The position numbers were made by a program, and so were the translations under genes. This document shows positions 7,803-13,820 of a DNA stretch of 13,820 nucleotides, one piece after another. Source of the DNA: Clostridiales bacterium (GTDB taxonomy: Bacteria > Bacillota > Clostridia > Lachnospirales > WQUN01); assembly GCA_031289625.1 (NCBI GenBank), contig JAITPB010000065.1:1-13820 (forward strand). The letters are read 5' to 3'. How positions within the stretch are numbered: position 1 is the stretch's first letter; each line of letters starts with the position of its first letter. The notes below the pieces were generated by a model. That model did not search any database. It was not told where the DNA came from and saw only the letters and a program-made list of their open reading frames with translations.

Positions 7803-9953
7803 ATGGATATTTTAAAAGCCCTGGAAGCGGAGTTTAACCTTAAAACCTTCCAGGTGGAGAACACAGTCCAGCTCATCGATGAAGGCAACACCATCCCCTT
7901 TATCGCCCGCTACCGCAAAGAGCTGACCGGTTCTTTGGACGACCAGGTTCTGCGCGAGCTTTCGGAAAGGCTCGCGTATTTGCGCGGCCTGGACGAAAAA
8001 CGCGAGCAAGTGCGCAATTCCATTGCGGAGCAGGAAAAGCTCACCGATGAAATCTCAGCCGCATTGGACAAAGCGACGACACTGACGGAAATAGAAGATA
8101 TCTACCGGCCTTTCCGCCCCAAGCGGCGCACCCGCGCCACCATCGCCAAAGAGCGCGGATTGGAGCCGCTGGCGCTGATGATTTGGGCGCAGGGTTTGCA
8201 AGCGCCTTTGGAAGAGGCGGCAGCCGCCTTTATCGATCCGGAAAAAGGAGTTTTGGAAATCCAGGACGCGATAAACGGCGCGGGCGACATTATCGCGGAG
8301 ATGATTTCAGACGACGCGCATTTTCGCGCCGTCATCCGGAAAACCACCTGGGAGAAATCTGTTTTGTTCTCTACGGCGGCAGATGAAACAAAAGAATCTG
8401 TCTATGAAATGTACTATGATTTTCACGAGCCGGCGCGCAAAATCGCCGGGCATAGAATGCTGGCTTTAAACCGCGGCGAGAAAGAGGACATGCTGCGCGT
8501 CAGGCTGGAAGCGCCCGTGGAAGAAATCCTGAACGCCCTTTACCGGATGATTGTAAAAAACAACCGCTTTACAAAAGAATTTCTGGAGCGAATCATAGAC
8601 GACAGTTATAAGCGGCTGATCGCGCCGTCCATAGAGCGGGACATCCGCGGCGAAATTACAGACAAGGCGGAAGAAGGCGCTATCCGCGTGTTCGGCGAAA
8701 ACCTGAAACAGCTTCTGCTGCAGCCGCCGATCAAAGACAAAGTGGTGCTGACGCTCGATCCGGGTTTCCGCACAGGCTGCAAAGTGTCTGTGATCGACGG
8801 CACCGGCAAAGTGCTGGACACGGGCGTCGTCTTTTGCTCCATTCCGAAAATGACGGAAAAGATCGCGGAATCCAAACGGATCTTAACGCGCATGATTCAG
8901 GAATTTCATGTGGATGTGATCGCCATCGGAAACGGAACGGCCTCCCGGGAGACGGAGAGTTTTACAGCCGATCTAATCAAGGCGTTGGACAGGCCGATGT
9001 ATTACGTGATCGTCAACGAGGCGGGCGCTTCTGTGTATTCCGCTTCGAAGCTGGGCGCGGCGGAGTTTCCGCAGTACGATGTGGCGCTGCGCAGCGCCGT
9101 GTCTATCGGCCGCCGCCTGCAAGATCCGCTGGCGGAGCTGGTCAAAATCGATCCGAAATCCATCGGCGTGGGGCAGTATCAGCATGATATGAATCAAAAA
9201 AGGCTCAACGAGTCTTTGAGCGGCGTGGTGGAAAGCTGCGTCAACAGCGTCGGCGTAGATTTAAATACCGCCTCGCCTTCGCTGCTTTCTTATGTGGCGG
9301 GGATCTCCGGCGCCGTCGCGAAAAATATTCAGGACTACCGGGAAGAACACGGCAAATTTACAAATCGGCGGGAATTGTTAAAGGTGAAGAAACTGGGCCC
9401 AAAAGCTTTTGAGCAGTGCGCCGGTTTCTTGCGCGTACCGGATGGGGACGGCCCGCTGGATAACACCGGCGTACATCCCGAGTCCTACAAACCGGCGGAA
9501 ATGTTTTTAAACCGCCTGGGTTATTCGCTGGAAGACGTGAGAGCCAAAAAAATCCATAATCTAAAAGAGCAGATCCCCGATATACGTGAATTGGCCGAAA
9601 ACCTGGGCATTGGCGCGCCGACTTTGCAAGACATTATCAAAGAGCTGGAAAAACCCGGGCGCGATCCCCGCGACGAACTGCCGCCGCCGGTTCTGCGCAG
9701 CGACGTATTGTCCATGGAGGATCTGCAAGAAGGCATGGTACTGCAAGGTACCGTGCGCAATGTGATCGATTTCGGCGCGTTTGTAGATATCGGCGTCCAT
9801 CAGGACGGGCTGGTGCATATCTCGCAGATTGCGGATCGGTTTATTAAGCATCCACTGGAAGCCGTGGCCCTCGGCGACGTGGTGAAAGTGAAAGTGCTAA
9901 GCGTCGATATCCCCAAAAAACGGATCGCGCTCAGCATGAAAAACATAGAGTAA
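7803..9953 (+). CDS. tex: Tex family RNA-binding transcription accessory protein
   Basis: Cytoplasmic nucleic-acid-binding protein of the Tex/YhgF family, linked to transcription processes; its exact role in Firmicutes is poorly defined. The 716 residues match the family. In order: an N-terminal helical Tex region (about 1-190) with the conserved TIPFIARYRKE and DIYRPFRPKRRTRA; a YqgF/RNase-H-like domain from about 314 (VVLTLDPGFRTGCKVSV, then AIGNGTASRET); helix-hairpin-helix elements at about 484-545 (LNTASPSLLSYVAGIS, KVKKLGPKAFEQCAGFLR); and a C-terminal S1 RNA-binding domain at about 640-716 (GTVRNVIDFGAFVDIGVHQD). The start at 7803 is preferred over the in-frame ATG at 7725. It has AAAGGAAG at 7791-7798 and begins MDILKALEAEF as in relatives, whereas the 26 extra residues resemble nothing and precede the likely promoter. 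The gene appears monocistronic and is followed by a hairpin. Confidence 0.96.
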   Translation: MDILKALEAEFNLKTFQVENTVQLIDEGNTIPFIARYRKELTGSLDDQVLRELSERLAYLRGLDEKREQVRNSIAEQEKLTDEISAALDKATTLTEIEDIYRPFRPKRRTRATIAKERGLEPLALMIWAQGLQAPLEEAAAAFIDPEKGVLEIQDAINGAGDIIAEMISDDAHFRAVIRKTTWEKSVLFSTAADETKESVYEMYYDFHEPARKIAGHRMLALNRGEKEDMLRVRLEAPVEEILNALYRMIVKNNRFTKEFLERIIDDSYKRLIAPSIERDIRGEITDKAEEGAIRVFGENLKQLLLQPPIKDKVVLTLDPGFRTGCKVSVIDGTGKVLDTGVVFCSIPKMTEKIAESKRILTRMIQEFHVDVIAIGNGTASRETESFTADLIKALDRPMYYVIVNEAGASVYSASKLGAAEFPQYDVALRSAVSIGRRLQDPLAELVKIDPKSIGVGQYQHDMNQKRLNESLSGVVESCVNSVGVDLNTASPSLLSYVAGISGAVAKNIQDYREEHGKFTNRRELLKVKKLGPKAFEQCAGFLRVPDGDGPLDNTGVHPESYKPAEMFLNRLGYSLEDVRAKKIHNLKEQIPDIRELAENLGIGAPTLQDIIKELEKPGRDPRDELPPPVLRSDVLSMEDLQEGMVLQGTVRNVIDFGAFVDIGVHQDGLVHISQIADRFIKHPLEAVALGDVVKVKVLSVDIPKKRIALSMKNIE

Positions 9954-9965
9954 AAAATATGTACG

Positions 9966-10008
9966 ATCAGAAAGCCCCCGGCGTAAAACGGCGCGGGGGC
10001 TTTCTGAT
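9966..10008. terminator. Hairpin downstream of tex, possible shared terminator
   Basis: A perfect 15-bp inverted repeat (ATCAGAAAGCCCCCG at 9966-9980, CGGGGGCTTTCTGAT at 9994-10008) encloses a 13-base loop, 13 bp after the tex stop. The stem is very GC-rich, but the T-run is short (TTT within the stem). It may end tex transcription and, from the other strand, readthrough from the Rpn gene about 100 bp away. Confidence 0.75.
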
Positions 10009-10088
10009 ACTTACGAATGGAAACATTTTCCGTACAGGTGAAGGGTGGTCAAAGACGCCCCTAGGGAGGCATAAAAATTCTGTAATAA

Positions 10089-10293
10089 CAAATTTCTCCA
10101 AAAGATCAAGCATTAGCGAGCGCCATAATTTCTTTTTCGGTTAAGCCTGTTAAGTCAATAATTTCGTCGATAGGATATTTTTTCGCAAGCGCTTTTCTTG
10201 CCATTTCCTGTCTGCCTTCCAGCTTGCCTTCCTCAAAAACGAAGCCTTCACGCGCCTGCTTATCAGCCTCAAATTTCTCCAAAAGATCAAGCA
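10089..10293. repeat. 24-bp perfect direct repeat spanning the Rpn-gene 3' end
   Basis: Identical 24-bp copies lie at 10089-10112 and 10270-10293, 181 bp apart start to start; identity stops sharply at both edges. On the minus strand the inner copy encodes LDLLEKFE inside the Rpn-family protein. The outer copy begins in the last codons and supplies the TGA stop, the rest lying downstream of the gene. This looks like a short duplication or recombination scar at the gene end. Confidence 0.9.
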
Positions 10294-10939
10294 CCCGTTT
10301 TTCCTCCTCGCTCATGTTCGCATACTCAACGATTAATGCCGCTTGCTTTATATAATCCGGCGCGCCGTCTGGAATATCTCTGTCCAAAAAGTAGTCGCGC
10401 CAATACCACTGGTTATCTGTGAAAAAGTTATCCTTTTTGTATTCCAAATACCCGACTATAAACTGGACTGGGAAGCCCCTTTGATGAACCCTGTCCCAGA
10501 ATTCAAACTGCCTAACGCCGTCGCGATCTTCTTTAAACATGTCGAAGCCCAGTATATTTATACCGTATATCGGCATGAGAGACTGGTATTTCCCACCGTC
10601 AAGATTATAGTTTTTGGCATATCTTTCAGCCGGGTAATAGAGCGATCTCTCCGGAAAGTGCAATGCGCCTCTAACCTGCAGCTCGCTGACAAGGTTGGCC
10701 AATTTGTCCTTGATGGTGACGGTCGCAGAAATGTCCTTTATTGTTTGATGAAGCTGAGAATATTCTTTGCTGTCGATGAGCTTGATGTACGTGCTTATAG
10801 AATACGGTTCCTCGATGTCGAGGGTGTCTATGTCGATGTCTAATATGTCTTTCGCCAGCCCCCTGAGCGCGTCGGTATGTCCAGTGGTTGAAAATGCCTT
10901 TTTGAAAGCAAGATCCCTTGCGCGGCTGATTTTTTTCAT
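10106..10939 (-). CDS. Rpn family recombination-promoting nuclease / PD-(D/E)XK transposase-like protein
   Basis: Member of the Rpn/PDDEXK_2 group, DNA endonucleases related to transposase_31 proteins that are often multicopy in Clostridia. The N-terminal region has the family-typical DLAFKKAF near the start. The likely nuclease core is Asp71 ... Glu88-Leu-Gln90 (SELQVRG; numbered from the ATG at 10945), matching the D...ExQ arrangement. SLYYPAERYAKNY and an IYGINILGF strand follow. The C-terminal third is charged and helical with EEGKLEGRQEMARKALAKK and ends in a small helix-turn-helix-like segment (IDEIIDLTGLTEKEIMALA). Two ATGs are possible. AGGGGG (10946-10951) touches the ATG at 10945 but is six bases from the ATG at 10939, so the latter (277 residues) is preferred over 279. 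No terminal inverted repeats or target duplication mark an insertion sequence. Cellular function is unknown; the family assignment is by pattern recognition. Confidence 0.88.
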   Translation of the reverse strand: MKKISRARDLAFKKAFSTTGHTDALRGLAKDILDIDIDTLDIEEPYSISTYIKLIDSKEYSQLHQTIKDISATVTIKDKLANLVSELQVRGALHFPERSLYYPAERYAKNYNLDGGKYQSLMPIYGINILGFDMFKEDRDGVRQFEFWDRVHQRGFPVQFIVGYLEYKKDNFFTDNQWYWRDYFLDRDIPDGAPDYIKQAALIVEYANMSEEEKRVLDLLEKFEADKQAREGFVFEEGKLEGRQEMARKALAKKYPIDEIIDLTGLTEKEIMALANA

Positions 10940-10986
10940 TAGCATCCCCCTGTGCGATAAATCATCGCGGTGTAATCTGGAACTTC

Positions 10987-11015
10987 ATTATACACAGTTC
11001 GTTGATGTGTGTCAA
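10987..11015 (-). promoter_or_regulatory. Perfect consensus promoter of the Rpn-family gene
   Basis: On the minus strand TTGACA (11015-11010), exactly 17 bp and TATAAT (10992-10987) form a full-consensus sigma-A promoter. Transcription would start near 10980, about 35-40 bases before the start codon. No operator-like palindrome was seen over it. Confidence 0.88.
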
Positions 11016-11081
11016 AATTCAAGGCAGGTTGCCCTTCTCTGGCACTGATGATGAATGCTAGAAACTATATGGCTAAAGCTA

Positions 11082-11110
11082 TTGACAATAAATTTCCGTC
11101 GGAATAAAAT
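11082..11110 (+). promoter_or_regulatory. Near-consensus promoter of the dockerin remnant
   Basis: TTGACA (11082-11087), a 17-bp spacer and TAAAAT (11105-11110) form a strong sigma-A type promoter, divergent from the Rpn promoter; the two -35 boxes lie 66 bp apart. It would start RNA near 11117, leaving a leader of about 130 bases before the ATG at 11246. Confidence 0.8.
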
Positions 11111-11116
11111 GGTGCT

Positions 11117-11245
11117 AAATGGCAAACGGGAAATGATTTTAAATTTTGGTGTAAATTTACCGTTTATAGCATGAGTCTGCGCAGCCCATTTGGATAAATT
11201 GGGTGGTATAACGGCGGTAAACGGAAATGAAAAGGAGAGATCTGT
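11117..11245 (+). promoter_or_regulatory. Long, possibly structured 5' leader of the dockerin remnant
   Basis: The leader can close a stem between CCGTTTA (11160-11166) and TAAACGG (11218-11224). An internal hairpin-like pair, CCCATTT / AAATTGGG with one bulge, lies at about 11185-11202. A 10-bp palindrome GTAAATTTAC is at 11151-11160, and a near-direct repeat AAACGG(G)AAATGA begins at 11124 and 11219. It does not match any riboswitch class I can recall. GGAG at 11234-11237, eight bases before the ATG at 11246, is the ribosome site. Confidence 0.35.
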
Positions 11246-11550
11246 ATGAAAAAACGGACGACCAGCTTGTTACTCGTCATGACCATGACCTCGACCTAAC
11301 GCAAGACAGCCAGGATCAGATCAAGCTCATGACGCTGCTTGTCGGCGATATAAACGGCGACGGCTTCATTAACGTGACCGATTTAAATATCGTCTGGTCG
11401 CGTTCAAACTATAATAAACCAGCGGCGTCGCCGGCCAATCCGCTGTGCGACCTGAACGGCGACGGCGCCATTAACGTGACCGATTTAAACATCGTTTGGA
11501 GTCGGGCCAATTATAATAAAAGCGCCGTGACTGTGGAATACAATCACTAA
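11227..11550 (+). CDS. Dockerin type I domain fragment, probably out of frame with its own start
   Basis: The open frame encodes 107 residues with two dockerin type I calcium-binding repeats. Repeat 1 is at residues 39-64 (DINGDGFINVTDLNIVWS) and repeat 2 at 75-98 (DLNGDGAINVTDLNIVWS); both have the D-x-N-x-D-G-x-I-N-x-x-D loop. Dockerins bind cohesin domains outside the cell and attach enzymes or structural proteins to a scaffold. This frame has no signal peptide, and its first ATG (11227) has only a weak ribosome site. The good site GGAG serves the ATG at 11246, which is in another frame and starts a signal peptide. The dockerin part is therefore best read as the 3' end of a secreted-protein gene that lost its middle and its frame. 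A translated short cytoplasmic dockerin cannot be excluded. The repeats are nearly identical at the DNA level. A terminator follows at 11673. Confidence 0.6.
   Translation: MKRRDLYEKTDDQLVTRHDHDLDLTQDSQDQIKLMTLLVGDINGDGFINVTDLNIVWSRSNYNKPAASPANPLCDLNGDGAINVTDLNIVWSRANYNKSAVTVEYNH
11246..11299 (+). pseudogene. Orphan signal-peptide start of a broken dockerin gene
   Basis: The ATG at 11246 has a good ribosome site (GGAG, eight-base spacing), the upstream promoter and leader, and a product that starts like an export signal: MKKRTTSLLLVMTMTST, then TAA. The basic MKKR and hydrophobic SLLLVM core are typical, but no cleavage site or mature protein follows. The dockerin frame is -1 relative to this one, so a single indel or an imperfect internal deletion near 11281-11299 would explain the break. 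ATGACC occurs twice in tandem there and may have aided it. The pseudogene reading is inference from layout. Confidence 0.6.
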
Positions 11551-11672
11551 CGAAAGGCTCATCTGGCTGAATACGCGTTTAGAGGAAGCCGATGTGATTT
11601 CCGGCGGCGGACAGAAGCTGATCTGATTGCGGCGCGGTCTTTATGAGCTCTGTCAGACGAAAATGGTAGGAT

Positions 11673-11710
11673 AAAAAGCAGCGGCTTTGCGTTAAAGCCG
11701 CTGCTTTTTT
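11673..11710. terminator. Strong intrinsic terminator before lon
   Basis: An 11-bp perfect stem (GCAGCGGCTTT at 11678-11688, AAAGCCGCTGC at 11694-11704) with loop GCGTT is followed by six T's (11705-11710) and preceded by five A's. It ends transcription from the dockerin region and insulates lon; the symmetric A-run would also work on the other strand. Confidence 0.93.
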
Positions 11711-11721
11711 ATTTTAAGCTA

Positions 11722-11750
11722 TTGTCAGATTCGCCCCACTGGAATACAAT
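11722..11750 (+). promoter_or_regulatory. Probable lon promoter
   Basis: TTGTCA (11722-11727), 17 bp and TACAAT (11745-11750) form a sigma-A type promoter about 40 bp before the lon ATG, directly after the terminator. No CIRCE element or CtsR-type heptad repeat was seen nearby, so heat-shock control is not evident. Confidence 0.75.
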
Positions 11751-11789
11751 ACTCTTTGTTAATGACTACAACAGTATGGGGGATTTAGT

Positions 11790-13820
11790 ATGACTTCGAC
11801 AGAAAATTTGGAGAATCCGGTCAGCGTCGCGGAACAAGACGCCTCGCTTTCAGATAAAAAGACACAGGATCTGCCTTTAGCGCCCATGCGCGGCGTTGTG
11901 CTGTTTCCTGGCGCCATGATCAGTTTTGATTTGGGCCGGGGACGGTCCATCGGCGCTTTGGAGGAAGCGCTGGAGCAGGAAAGCGCGATATTTCTGACCG
12001 CGCAGCGCGACCGTGAACAGGAGAATCCAGAGCCTTCGGATCTATATCCGCACGGCACTGTCGCGCGGGTTTTGCAGGTGCTGCGGCTGCCCGGCGGTTT
12101 GATCCGCGTGATCGCCCAGGGCGCTGAGCGCGGCGCGATAGAAAACTTTATGCAGGAAGACCCTTTTATGAAAGTGCGGGTCGCTCTGGCGGTTCCGGAA
12201 CCGGCGCCGCCCGAAGAAGAACAGGCGACGGACGCGCCCACTTCACAGAAAGCGATGCTGCGCTTGGCCCAGGAACAGTTTATGGCCTACGCGGGTTTAT
12301 ATGGAAAAATTTCTCCCGATGTGCTGTTTGAAGCGGCAGATTGTTCCGTGGCTTCGCAAATGGCGGATCTCATCGGAACACATATTCCCATGAAAACCGA
12401 ACAGCAGCAAACGCTTTTAGAAGAATGGGACGGCGAAGCGCGCCTGACCAAAGCGATAGACATTCTGGCCTATGAACTGGAAATTTTGGAGATGCAAAAG
12501 GGCCTCTATGAAAAAATCAAAGGCAGCCTGGATAAAAACCAGCGGGATTATATCCTAAAAGAGCAGTTAAAAGCCATCCAGGAAGAATTGGGCGATACGG
12601 AAAATGACGACGGGGAGATCGCCGTGTACCGGCAGAAAATAGCAGACGCCCATTTGCCCGCGCATGTGGAGGAAAAGCTCCAGCGGGAATTGAAGCGCTT
12701 GGAACGCTCCGCCAGTGTTTCCCCGGACGCCGCGATGCAGCGCGATTACATTGAGCGCGTGCTGGAACTGCCCTGGTCTTTTAAAACAAAAGAAAATTTG
12801 AGTTTGAAACGCGCGTCCGCCGCTTTGGAAAAAGATCACTTTGGCTTGGAAAAAGTCAAAGAGCGGATCATAGAGTTTTTGGCGGTGCGGCAGAACGCCG
12901 CCGCTTTGGACGCGCCCATTCTCTGTTTAACCGGGCCGCCGGGCGTTGGAAAGACGTCTATCGCCAAGTCGGTGGCCCGCGCCTTAAACCGGAAATATGT
13001 CCGCGTGTCTTTGGGCGGCATCCGCGATGAAGCGGATATCCGGGGACACCGCAAGACGTATATCGGCGCGATGCCGGGCCGCGTCATCGACGCCGTCCGG
13101 CAGGCCGGTTCTCTCAATCCCTTGATCCTGTTGGACGAAATCGACAAAATGGGCGCGGATTACCGGGGCAACCCCGCCGCCGCGCTGCTGGAAGTGCTGG
13201 ACGCGGAGCAAAACAGCGCGTTCCGGGATCATTATCTGGAATTGAACTTTGATTTATCAGACGTGCTGTTTATCTGTACGGCCAATACCCTGGACAGCGT
13301 GCCTCAGCCGCTCATTGACCGGCTGGAAATATTGGAGCTGACCAGCTATACGCAGGATGAAAAGCGGCACATCGCCACAGATTTTCTCATCCCCAAGCAA
13401 TTCAAGAAGCATGGCCTGCGTAAATCGCAGTTAAAATTGTCCGCCGACGTTTTAGAGGACATCATACAGCATTTCACGCGCGAAGCGGGCGTGCGCCAAC
13501 TGGAGCGTCTGATTGGCGCGCTCTGCCGTAAAACAGTCAAACTCATCCTGACGGAAGATCGAAAAAGTGTTAGCGTCACGCCGGAAAACATCACGTCTTT
13601 TCTGGGCAAGAAAAAATACCGGACGCATCCGGTTCATGAAAGCGCTGAAGTGGGCGTGTGCCGCGGCCTGGCATGGACAATGGCCGGAGGCGACACGCTG
13701 TCCATTGAAGTGAACACCATGAAAGGCGTGGGGCGGTTCAAGCTCACAGGCAATGCCGGCAAAGTCATGGAAGAATCCGCACAGGCGGCTGTCAGTTTTA
13801 TCCGTTCGCATTCCGATCAG
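11790..13820 (+). CDS. lon: ATP-dependent Lon protease (3' end missing)
   Basis: Cytoplasmic AAA+ serine protease that unfolds and degrades damaged and regulatory proteins. The window holds 677 codons and ends without a stop, so roughly 100 or more residues are missing. The LonN domain (about 28-215) opens LPLAPMRGVVLFPG. A helical linker and coiled coil follow, with the family signature DYILKEQLKAIQEELG. The AAA+ module has Walker A GPPGVGKT at 382-389, the RGHRKTYIGAMPGR signature, Walker B LILLDEID at 445-452, a sensor-like CTAN and LIDRLE. The protease domain begins with GLAWTMAGGDTLSIEV and runs to ESAQAAVSFIRS at the edge, so the catalytic Ser-Lys pair is not visible. The ATG at 11790 is supported by GGGGGA at 11778-11783. 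The gene has its own promoter and is insulated by the upstream terminator. No defect is seen in the visible part. Confidence 0.97.
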   Translation, partial: MTSTENLENPVSVAEQDASLSDKKTQDLPLAPMRGVVLFPGAMISFDLGRGRSIGALEEALEQESAIFLTAQRDREQENPEPSDLYPHGTVARVLQVLRLPGGLIRVIAQGAERGAIENFMQEDPFMKVRVALAVPEPAPPEEEQATDAPTSQKAMLRLAQEQFMAYAGLYGKISPDVLFEAADCSVASQMADLIGTHIPMKTEQQQTLLEEWDGEARLTKAIDILAYELEILEMQKGLYEKIKGSLDKNQRDYILKEQLKAIQEELGDTENDDGEIAVYRQKIADAHLPAHVEEKLQRELKRLERSASVSPDAAMQRDYIERVLELPWSFKTKENLSLKRASAALEKDHFGLEKVKERIIEFLAVRQNAAALDAPILCLTGPPGVGKTSIAKSVARALNRKYVRVSLGGIRDEADIRGHRKTYIGAMPGRVIDAVRQAGSLNPLILLDEIDKMGADYRGNPAAALLEVLDAEQNSAFRDHYLELNFDLSDVLFICTANTLDSVPQPLIDRLEILELTSYTQDEKRHIATDFLIPKQFKKHGLRKSQLKLSADVLEDIIQHFTREAGVRQLERLIGALCRKTVKLILTEDRKSVSVTPENITSFLGKKKYRTHPVHESAEVGVCRGLAWTMAGGDTLSIEVNTMKGVGRFKLTGNAGKVMEESAQAAVSFIRSHSDQ

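Noticed and set aside
9959..10144. 61-codon plus-strand frame after tex
   Set aside because: It begins inside the intergenic hairpin region without a ribosome site and overlaps the 3' end of the Rpn-family gene.
10343..10843. 166-codon plus-strand frame
   Set aside because: Entirely antisense to the Rpn-family gene, which has clear family motifs and a promoter.
10106..11015. Insertion sequence carrying the Rpn-family gene
   Set aside because: No terminal inverted repeats or target-site duplication were found around it; the 24-bp repeat is internal and direct, and does not flank the gene.
11246..11299. Programmed -1 frameshifting joining the signal peptide to the dockerin
   Set aside because: The only slippery run (six A's) is at codons 2-3, before the hydrophobic core; slipping there would remove the signal peptide. 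No slippery site lies near 11281-11299.
11759..12241. 160-codon minus-strand frame
   Set aside because: Shadow of lon, whose N-terminal domain is unmistakable.
1..13820. CRISPR array, tRNA, rRNA or named riboswitch
   Set aside because: No regularly spaced repeats, tRNA-like cloverleaf or rRNA sequence was noticed, and no leader matched a riboswitch consensus I know; this was read by eye, without a covariance search.

Overview
The window looks like a chromosomal piece of an endospore-forming Firmicute, probably an anaerobic Clostridia member. The evidence is a spoIIGA-sigE sporulation pair, a sortase-anchored wall protein with DUF11 repeats, a dockerin, good Shine-Dalgarno sites (AGGAGG, GGAGG), consensus sigma-A promoters and moderate GC content. 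Genus or species cannot be named from the sequence alone.

Layout. (1) Positions 2-5809 (+) hold the 3' part of a very large wall-anchored surface protein whose N-terminus lies outside the window. It ends in two DUF11 domains, a Pro/Gly-rich stalk with a duplicated 66/71-residue unit, an NPNTG sorting motif, a hydrophobic segment and a basic tail. (2) A symmetric hairpin at 5819-5854 separates it from the convergent spoIIGA-sigE operon (7537-5862, minus strand), which encodes the aspartic protease that matures pro-SigE and the early mother-cell sigma factor itself. The sigG gene often found after sigE is absent here. (3) Divergent from spoIIGA is tex (7803-9953, +), with its own promoter and a downstream hairpin. 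(4) Next is a minus-strand Rpn/PD-(D/E)XK nuclease-transposase family gene (10939-10106) with a perfect consensus promoter and a 24-bp duplication across its stop codon. (5) Facing away from it is a second near-consensus promoter with a structured leader. It drives what looks like the wreck of a secreted dockerin protein: a signal-peptide start (11246-11299) in one frame and two dockerin repeats in another. (6) After a strong terminator comes lon (11790 to the window end, +), which has its own promoter and runs off the window before the catalytic Ser-Lys region.

How the genes fit together. Only spoIIGA and sigE form a clear functional pair: protease and substrate, co-transcribed with a 35-bp gap. 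tex and lon are housekeeping genes with separate promoters. The surface protein, the Rpn gene and the dockerin remnant look like accessory insertions between conserved genes. Cell-surface material (sortase substrate, dockerin) occurs twice, but no cohesin was recognised, so a cohesin-dockerin link between these loci is not supported. I did not find a convincing new multi-gene system. The best leads are the broken dockerin gene with intact expression signals, the duplication at the Rpn stop codon and the repeat-bearing stalk of the surface protein.
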